From: an uncultured Eubacteriales bacterium
GTDB lineage: Bacteria > Bacillota > Clostridia > Oscillospirales > Oscillospiraceae
Length of the DNA stretch: 10,692 bases
Direction: 5' to 3'
NCBI GenBank assembly: GCA_900549885.1
Contig: URQA01000087.1
Location: 1-10,692, forward strand
Shown here piece after piece: positions 6,735-10,692 of this stretch (position 1 is the first letter of the stretch; every line of letters begins with the position of its first letter). The notes below the pieces were generated by a model. The model was given only the letters and a program-made list of their open reading frames with translations, did not search any database and had not been told where the DNA came from. Both the position numbers and the translations under genes were made by a program.

Positions 6735-6759
6735 AAGGGCAAGAAAGGGGCTGAATACC

Positions 6760-7014
6760 ATGCCGAACATCAAACCCATCTCTGATCTGCGTAATTACAC
6801 GGAGGTTCTGCATGACGTGGCAGTGGGCGCTCCGGTTTTTCTGACGAAGAATGGCCGGGGCCGCTACGCCATCGTGGACATGCAGGACTATGAGCGGACA
6901 CAGGCCACCCTCCGGCTGATGAACGAGCTGGCCAAGGGCCGCAAGTCCGGGGAGGAAAAGGGCTGGTTGACGCTGGAGGCCGTAGAAAAACATCTCGGAA
7001 TCGCAGATGAATAA
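6760..7014 (+). CDS. Phd/YefM-family antitoxin
   Basis: The 84-residue protein has the Phd/YefM fold signature. IKPISDLRNYTEVLHDV (4-20) and GAPVFLTKNGRGRYAIVDMQDYER (23-46) correspond to the DNA-binding 'isdlr...l..v....pv.itknG+..avlvs...ye' domain. The C-terminal half (LMNELAKGRKSGEEKGWLTLEAVEKHLG) would wrap and neutralise the toxin. The ATG at 6760 follows AAAGGGG by 9 bases; the open frame extends upstream to 6700 but that extension covers the promoter. It overlaps the toxin gene by 8 bases, giving coupled translation with antitoxin first, as is usual. Expected role: bind the RelE/ParE-like toxin and repress the shared promoter. The pair probably stabilises the element after excision. 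Confidence 0.88.
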   Translation: MPNIKPISDLRNYTEVLHDVAVGAPVFLTKNGRGRYAIVDMQDYERTQATLRLMNELAKGRKSGEEKGWLTLEAVEKHLGIADE

Positions 7015-7342
7015 CCTGCATTTATCCGACGAGGCGCAGGCTGATTTGGCCGGGATCAAGTCCTATATCGCAAAGAATTTGGAAAATCCCAGCGCAGCGA
7101 TCTCCACGGTACGGAACATCACAAAGGACATCCGCAGATTGCGGGAGCACAGTCTGATTGGCGCGTCCCTGTCCTCGATTGCCGATGTCGAGAGTGACTA
7201 TCGTTTCCTGGTGACCGGCAGTTACCTCACTTTTTACCGAGTTCTTGACAACGATGTCTATGTGGATCGTGTGCTCTACGGCCGCCGGGATTATCTTCGC
7301 ATCCTCTTTGGAGATGTGCAGGACGACGAAACAAACGAATAG
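7007..7342 (+). CDS. RelE/ParE-family toxin
   Basis: This 111-residue protein matches the RelE/ParE superfamily. LSDEAQADLAGIKSYIAKNL (6-25) is the N-terminal helix pair, SDYRFLVTGSYLTFYRVLDN (63-82) the central strands, and DVYVDRVLYGRRDYLRILF (83-101) the last strand plus the conserved basic/aromatic end (RVLYGRRDY). Members either cleave mRNA in the ribosome (RelE type) or poison gyrase (ParE type). The sequence alone does not separate these, although the FYRVL...VLYGRRDY ending is common in ParE-like proteins. The gene starts 8 bases inside the antitoxin gene and no independent ribosome site is needed. Two hairpins, the second a clear terminator, follow the stop. The frame is intact with no sign of decay. 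Confidence 0.87.
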   Translation: MNNLHLSDEAQADLAGIKSYIAKNLENPSAAISTVRNITKDIRRLREHSLIGASLSSIADVESDYRFLVTGSYLTFYRVLDNDVYVDRVLYGRRDYLRILFGDVQDDETNE

Positions 7343-7343
7343 A

Positions 7344-7376
7344 GACAATCTTCTCCATAGGGAGAAACGATTTGTC
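7344..7376 (+). other. Imperfect hairpin just downstream of the toxin stop
   Basis: TTCTCC (7351-7356) and GGAGAA (7361-7366) pair around an ATAG loop. The stem extends outward with GACAATC (7344-7350) against GATTTGTC (7369-7376) after an AC bulge and one unpaired T. It is not followed by a T-run and lies immediately before the terminator. It may protect the 3' end of the toxin mRNA or be a protein-binding site. Confidence 0.4.
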
Positions 7377-7381
7377 ACCGG

Positions 7382-7411
7382 AACCGTCTGCAGAGATGCA
7401 GGCGGTTTTTT
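7382..7411 (+). terminator. Rho-independent terminator of the toxin-antitoxin operon
   Basis: An 11-bp stem (7382-7392 with 7397-7407, one G-U pair) closes a GAGA tetraloop and runs directly into TTTTTT (7406-7411). The left arm begins AACCG and the right arm ends CGGTT. It insulates the toxin-antitoxin unit from the DUF6809-integrase unit, so that unit needs a promoter in 7412-7542. None with good spacing was found there. Confidence 0.88.
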
Positions 7412-7558
7412 CTATGGCAGGCATATCAAAATCTGGACCGCAATACAAAGATAAAATCCTGCCCGCAGATGATAACTTTCTGAAAATAGTTGCGGTTGGG
7501 GGTGGCTATTTGGAGAAAGTTCGGATATTGTGTGTTGCTGGCAAAGGAGGCGGCACAC

Positions 7559-7861
7559 ATGCGAGACACACTGGAAAATCTATACTTTGGAAATATCACC
7601 CCCAACGATCAGATCGTCAAATCGGGGACTGCCCTGAAAAAGGCCATGGAACAGTCAGCAGAGTGCGAGGAGAAACTCACCGCCCTGCTGGAGGACAAAG
7701 AAAAAGCGCTGCTGCTCCGGTTCATCAACGCAGAGAATGAGATCGGCAGCACCATGGCCCTGGAGAACTTCATCCTGGGTTTCCGGCTGGGAGTGCGCAT
7801 GATCCTGGAGGCCCTGGACGAGGATGACGGCAGTCTGATCGACCCAAACAAGGAGGGATAG
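7559..7861 (+). CDS. DUF6809-like small protein
   Basis: The 100-residue acidic, mostly helical protein begins MRDTLENLYFGNITPND and contains LLLRFINAENEIGSTMALENFILGFRLGVRMILEAL (51-86). The short 'LexLYxGxixP' start and the 'FixGFRLGxrl' helix are typical of DUF6809-like proteins found beside recombinases on Firmicutes elements. The function of the family is unknown; it has no catalytic motif, signal peptide or membrane segment. AAAGGAGG (7543-7550) lies 8 bases before the ATG, an excellent ribosome site. The stop is 3 bases ahead of the first integrase start and its last codons (CCAAACAAGGAGGGATAG) supply that gene's ribosome site, so the two are coupled. It may regulate or assist recombination, which is inferred from position only. 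Confidence 0.7.
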   Translation: MRDTLENLYFGNITPNDQIVKSGTALKKAMEQSAECEEKLTALLEDKEKALLLRFINAENEIGSTMALENFILGFRLGVRMILEALDEDDGSLIDPNKEG

Positions 7862-7864
7862 CCT

Positions 7865-9073
7865 ATGGCAAAACGCAGGCCGTCCGGCGACGGCATGGTC
7901 CGAAAACGGGAGGACGGCCGCTGGGAGGGCCGCATCGTGGTGGGCCACAAGCAAAATGGCGAGCCCATTTTCCGGTATGTCCTGGCAAAGACCCAGAAGG
8001 AACTGCTGGACAAGCTCCACCGGGACCTGGAGGCCTTTCAGGACGTGGAGCTTACAGAAGACAGCCGCATGACCCTGGGCGAGTGGCTGGACCGGTGGAT
8101 GGAGGACTACGGCGCCGCCACCCTGCGGCCCAACACCCTGCGGAGTTATGAGCAGTTCATCCGGTGCTACATCAAGCCCTACCTGGGGAATAAGATCGTC
8201 TCCCGGGTGACCCGCATGGACATCCAGAAGCTGTACCGAAAGCTGAAACACGAGGGCCGTGTCCACGACCACCCGGAGCACGGGCACGAATTGTCGGACA
8301 CCATGGTGCTCCGCATCCACGCCATGCTCCACCAGTGTCTGAAGGATGCGGAGGCGGCCCATGTGGTCGCCCGGAATCCCACCGACGGGGCCGTGGTGCC
8401 CAAGGCCAGCTATAAGCCAAAACAAATTCTCACAAAGGAGCAGATGGACACCTTCCTGGCGGCAGTGGACCGCAATGAGATCTGGCGGGACTTCTTCTAC
8501 ACGGAGCTGACCACCGGCCTGCGGCGGGGCGAGATCTGCGGCCTCATGTGGCAGGACTTCGACGAGAAGGCCGGGACGCTGAAGATCCTCCGGTCGGTGA
8601 ATGTCCCCAAGGCCGGGGAGCTGGAGATCGGCGAGACGAAGACCAGCCAGGGCCGGCGGACCATCCGCCTGCCGCCCAGCACCGTCCAGCGTCTGCGGGA
8701 GCGGAAACAGCACACCGTCAGCCAGTGGATCTTCCCGGAACCTCTGGCTCCGGAGAAACCGGTGCGCCCCAGCGCCGCCTACTACTGGATGAAGCGGATC
8801 TTAAGAGAGGCGGGGCTGCCTGCGATCAGGTTCCACGATTTAAGGCATACCTTTGCCACCCACGCCCTCACCAGCGGCGTGGACGCCAAGACCCTGTCCG
8901 GCATCCTGGGCCACACCAACGCCAGCTTCACCCTGGACACCTACACCCATGTGACGCCGGACATGCAGCAGGAGGCCAGCCACATCGTGGGCGGCTTTCT
9001 GGAAGATCTCCTGGGGGAAGACCTGAAACCGTGGCAGAGAGGCAGGCCGGAGGGAGGTGCCCGCCATGGGTAA
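7865..9073 (+). CDS. Tyrosine recombinase/integrase 1
   Basis: The 402-residue site-specific recombinase has all catalytic residues of the family: R220 (TGLRRGEI), K259 (ETKTSQGRR), H324 and R327 (FHDLRHTFATH), H350 (LGHTN) and nucleophile Y360 (TLDTYTHV). Residues 8-50 (GDGMVRKREDGRWEGRIVV...LAKTQKEL) form an arm-type DNA-binding domain like that of Tn916-type integrases. Residues 68-165 are the core-binding (SAM-like) domain. It would integrate or excise the element by strand exchange through a covalent 3'-phosphotyrosine. AGGAGGG (7851-7857) is 7 bases before the ATG. The stop codon TAA overlaps the next integrase gene by 8 bases, so both are translated from one message. A patch at 8799-8850 uses TTA and AGA/AGG codons unlike the GC-rich remainder. 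Confidence 0.93.
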   Translation: MAKRRPSGDGMVRKREDGRWEGRIVVGHKQNGEPIFRYVLAKTQKELLDKLHRDLEAFQDVELTEDSRMTLGEWLDRWMEDYGAATLRPNTLRSYEQFIRCYIKPYLGNKIVSRVTRMDIQKLYRKLKHEGRVHDHPEHGHELSDTMVLRIHAMLHQCLKDAEAAHVVARNPTDGAVVPKASYKPKQILTKEQMDTFLAAVDRNEIWRDFFYTELTTGLRRGEICGLMWQDFDEKAGTLKILRSVNVPKAGELEIGETKTSQGRRTIRLPPSTVQRLRERKQHTVSQWIFPEPLAPEKPVRPSAAYYWMKRILREAGLPAIRFHDLRHTFATHALTSGVDAKTLSGILGHTNASFTLDTYTHVTPDMQQEASHIVGGFLEDLLGEDLKPWQRGRPEGGARHG

Positions 9074-9133
9074 GCGGCGGAAAAAGGGCGAGGGCTCCGT
9101 CCGCCAGCGGAAAGACGGCCGCTGGGAGGGCCG
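7913..9133 (+). repeat. 20-bp direct repeat shared by the two integrase genes
   Basis: Positions 7913-7932 and 9114-9133 are identical, both encoding DGRWEGR in the arm-binding domain. The starts are 1201 bases apart, almost exactly one gene length. Recombination between the copies would fuse the two genes into one integrase. Conservation at the nucleotide level reflects common ancestry or gene conversion. Confidence 0.7.
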
Positions 9134-10280
9134 GGTGGTCATCGGCTACGACGAGAAGGGCCTGCCCAAGACGAAAAATGTCCTGGCCAAGACCAAGGGT
9201 GAGTGCGTTGAAAAACTAAAGGCGCTGAGGGAGTCCATCTCTCCGGCTACCACCTCCAAGGTCCGGGCGGATATGCCCTTCGGGGAATGGCTGGATCACT
9301 GGTACGAAACCTACTGCAAGCCAACGATTCGCCCCAGGACACAGAGAACTTACGAGGGATATCTCCGGCTATACATCAAACCAAAGTTAGGCAACATCCC
9401 GTTGAATAAGCTGACAACAAATGATATCCAGCAATTCTGCGCCTGGATGAAGTCAGATGACCACATGGGTAAAGGCAGCATTGCTGACAGCCAGATCCGG
9501 AACTGCTACAGCCTCTGTCACCGGGCGCTGGAAAAGGCAAGAACAGAGCATCTGATCCCCCGCGATCCAACTGAGGGGCATAAGTTGTCCCCAGCGAGAT
9601 ACGAGGAGATGAAGATCCTCTCCAGGGAGGCCATGCAGAAACTGCTGATCCAGGCCAAGGAGGAGAACTACTACGAGCTGTTCCTTCTGGAGTTGGCCAC
9701 CGGACTGCGGCTGGGAGAGATCGCGGCCCTACAATGGAATGACCTGAACCTGACAACCGGAGAACTGCGGATCAACAAGCAGGCCGGAACCAACGGCCCG
9801 GATGTGGTGATCTGCGAGCCAAAGACAAAAGCGGCAGTCCGCACCTTGATCCTGCCTCCCTCTGTCCTGAAGGTGATGCGGGAGTACAGAGCCAGAGTGG
9901 ATTCCCTATGGATGTTCCCCTCGTCCAAGAAAGAGGACTCGCCCATGCGCCCATCCTCCATCCACCTGCGCCTGCACAGGATATTAGACCATGCGGGATG
10001 CGATAGGGTTAGGTCCCACGATTTGCGGCATACTTTTGCAACCAACGCCCTGGCCTACGGGATGGACATCAAGACGCTGTCCACCATCCTGGGCCATGTG
10101 TCCTGCGCGACCACGCTGAACACCTACTCCCATGTAACCGACGAGATGAGACAGCGGGCGGCGGTGAAAATCGACCGGGGTATCGCCAAGGCGGAAATCA
10201 AATCACAAGAGGAAAAGCCCAAGGAGCGCACTATGACCACCTTCCAGGCGAGGAAGCGATGGAGCCGAAAGGCAAGTTGA
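9066..10280 (+). CDS. Tyrosine recombinase/integrase 2
   Basis: This 404-residue second recombinase also has a full catalytic set: R215 (TGLRLGEI), K253 or K255 (EPKTKAAVR), H318 and R321 (HDLRHTFATN), H344 (LGHVS) and Y354 (TLNTYSHV). Its N-terminus (GEGSVRQRKDGRWEGRVVIGYDEKG) is clearly related to that of the first integrase, and the two genes share a 20-base identical stretch there (7913-7932 and 9114-9133). Overall the proteins are divergent, especially in the core-binding domain, so this is an old duplication or a paired recombinase system rather than a recent copy. The ATG at 9066 follows AGGGAGG (9051-9057) by 8 bases; the in-frame GTG at 9057 overlaps that ribosome site. The C-terminus has a charged, lysine-rich tail beyond the catalytic tyrosine (378-404). 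A strong terminator follows. Confidence 0.93.
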   Translation: MGKRRKKGEGSVRQRKDGRWEGRVVIGYDEKGLPKTKNVLAKTKGECVEKLKALRESISPATTSKVRADMPFGEWLDHWYETYCKPTIRPRTQRTYEGYLRLYIKPKLGNIPLNKLTTNDIQQFCAWMKSDDHMGKGSIADSQIRNCYSLCHRALEKARTEHLIPRDPTEGHKLSPARYEEMKILSREAMQKLLIQAKEENYYELFLLELATGLRLGEIAALQWNDLNLTTGELRINKQAGTNGPDVVICEPKTKAAVRTLILPPSVLKVMREYRARVDSLWMFPSSKKEDSPMRPSSIHLRLHRILDHAGCDRVRSHDLRHTFATNALAYGMDIKTLSTILGHVSCATTLNTYSHVTDEMRQRAAVKIDRGIAKAEIKSQEEKPKERTMTTFQARKRWSRKAS

Positions 10281-10289
10281 ATGACAGAG

Positions 10290-10333
10290 AACCGGTCCGC
10301 CGGGAGAGAGAAATCCCCGGCGGGCCGGTTTTT
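10290..10333 (+). terminator. Strong rho-independent terminator after the integrases
   Basis: A 15-bp stem, 10290-10304 (AACCGGTCCGCCGGG) with 10316-10330 (CCCGGCGGGCCGGTT) and one G-U pair, surrounds an 11-base loop and ends in TTTTT (10329-10333). It begins 10 bases after the second integrase stop. It closes the operon and separates it from the gene starting at about 10593. Confidence 0.92.
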
Positions 10334-10592
10334 GCTGTCTGTGGGCAAACATGTGGTCAGGAGACGCTTGACCGAATAAAGGCACCAGAATTTGTGCCGA
10401 AAACGGGACTGTTTACACGATAATGAGCCATCTTTAAGAAGAACAATTGAGCGCACCTAACCTGTGCTGACACAAACAAGAATAGGACACCCGGACAAGG
10501 GGCCAACTTGTTACTTTTCTGATAGCAGATGCCACGCCCCCTGGCTATTGCCGGGAAGTCGTGATATGCTTTGCCGTTGACAAGGAGGCGGC
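10334..10592. other. Gene-free region, candidate right end / attachment site of the element
   Basis: No supported gene lies in these 259 bases, and they are less GC-rich than the coding DNA. Two small inverted repeats with short spacers are present: GGCAC/GTGCC (10381-10385/10394-10398, 8-base centre) and ACAAG/CTTGT (10495-10499/10507-10511, 7-base centre). Related direct repeats occur at 10469-10480 (GACACAAACAAG) and 10486-10499 (GACACCCGGACAAG, expressed from the G at 10486). Core sites of tyrosine recombinases are short inverted arms around 6-8 bases, and arm sites are short direct repeats, usually next to the integrase gene. The partner site would lie outside the window. Confidence 0.3.
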
Positions 10593-10692
10593 ATGATGTA
10601 CGACTACATGAAGGCCCTGCACGCAAGATTCTGCCGGGAGCCGGAGCTTCAAAAAGCCCGGGAGGAATTGGAACAGGCATACAGAGAAATCA
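10593..10692 (+). CDS. Partial small helical protein, possibly DUF6809-like (3' end outside window)
   Basis: AAGGAGG (10582-10588) precedes two adjacent ATG codons (10593 and 10596); the second has the better 7-base spacing. The 33 visible codons read MMYDYMKALHARFCREPELQ and continue in an acidic, helical, glutamate-rich stretch. Proteins with this MYDYMKALHxRF opening occur on Oscillospiraceae elements and look related to the DUF6809-like family, but the conserved C-terminal helix is not in view, so this is tentative. It starts a new transcription unit after the integrase terminator and may belong to the flanking chromosome or to a neighbouring element. No clear promoter could be assigned. 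Confidence 0.55.
   Translation, partial: MMYDYMKALHARFCREPELQKAREELEQAYREI

Larger units (their letters stand above)
3330..10333 (+). mobile_element. Mobilization, stability and integration backbone of an integrative mobilizable element
   Basis: A co-directional run of excisionase-like HTH, HTH_36 protein, oriT-like repeats, RHH accessory protein, MobP-type relaxase, toxin-antitoxin pair, DUF6809-like protein and two tyrosine integrases ends in a strong terminator. Together these define an integrative element that can be excised and mobilized. The left boundary is not visible; the divergent polymerase operon is probably inside the element too. No type IV secretion or coupling gene is seen here. 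The start and end given mark the gene run, not the physical ends. Confidence 0.75.

Noticed and set aside
7574..7594. ENLYFG in the DUF6809-like protein, resembling a TEV protease tag site
   Set aside because: The required glutamine is missing, the position matches the natural family opening (LexLYxG), and the codons fit the element. There is no sign of vector sequence.
10357..10680. 107-codon minus-strand frame across the region after the integrases
   Set aside because: No ribosome site or family resemblance, and it overlaps both the candidate attachment region and the well-supported start of the 10593 gene.
1..10692. CRISPR array, tRNA or rRNA
   Set aside because: No regularly spaced repeats, no cloverleaf with TTCRA-type arm and no rRNA-like conserved block was noticed on reading either strand.

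Overview
The window looks like part of an integrative mobilizable or conjugative element from a GC-rich gut Clostridia (Oscillospiraceae-like) genome. The reasons are strong AGGAGG-type ribosome sites, GC-rich codon use, and a Firmicutes mobilization module: excisionase-like HTH, HTH_36 protein, ribbon-helix-helix accessory, MobP-type relaxase, DUF6809-like protein and tyrosine integrases. Taxonomy is inferred from style only. No rRNA, tRNA or housekeeping gene is visible to anchor it.

Left third (1-3214, minus strand): a two-gene operon read leftwards. Its first gene encodes a 1024-residue protein that carries, in the right order, the hallmark motifs of the eukaryotic-type (QDE-1-like) RNA-dependent RNA polymerase family, including the DYDGD metal-binding signature. 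Its stop overlaps the start of a second, unrecognised gene that runs off the window. A good promoter (TTGTGA, 16 nt, TAGAAT) lies just ahead of it.

Middle (3330-6672, plus strand): a mobilization module transcribed divergently from the polymerase. It holds a 69-aa excisionase-like HTH protein, a 147-aa HTH_36 protein, about 330 bases rich in inverted and direct repeats (candidate oriT), a 136-aa RHH-like accessory protein, and a 652-aa MobP-type relaxase with a Sel1-repeat C-terminus. Several of these genes are joined by 4-base ATGA overlaps.

Right (6706-10333, plus strand): a Phd/YefM-RelE/ParE toxin-antitoxin pair with its own promoter, a palindromic operator candidate and a strong terminator. 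Then come a DUF6809-like gene and two tandem, complete tyrosine recombinases, closed by a very strong terminator. The 259 bases beyond hold no gene but contain small inverted repeats of the kind expected around an attachment site. A new gene starts at about 10593 and runs off the window.

Working model: relaxase, RHH protein and oriT process one DNA strand for transfer. The integrases and excisionase-like protein move the element in and out of the chromosome. The toxin-antitoxin pair stabilises it. The polymerase is cargo or an element-specific function of unknown role. No type IV secretion ATPase, coupling protein or pilus gene is present in the window, so self-transfer cannot be claimed. The polymerase operon is the most unusual content here.
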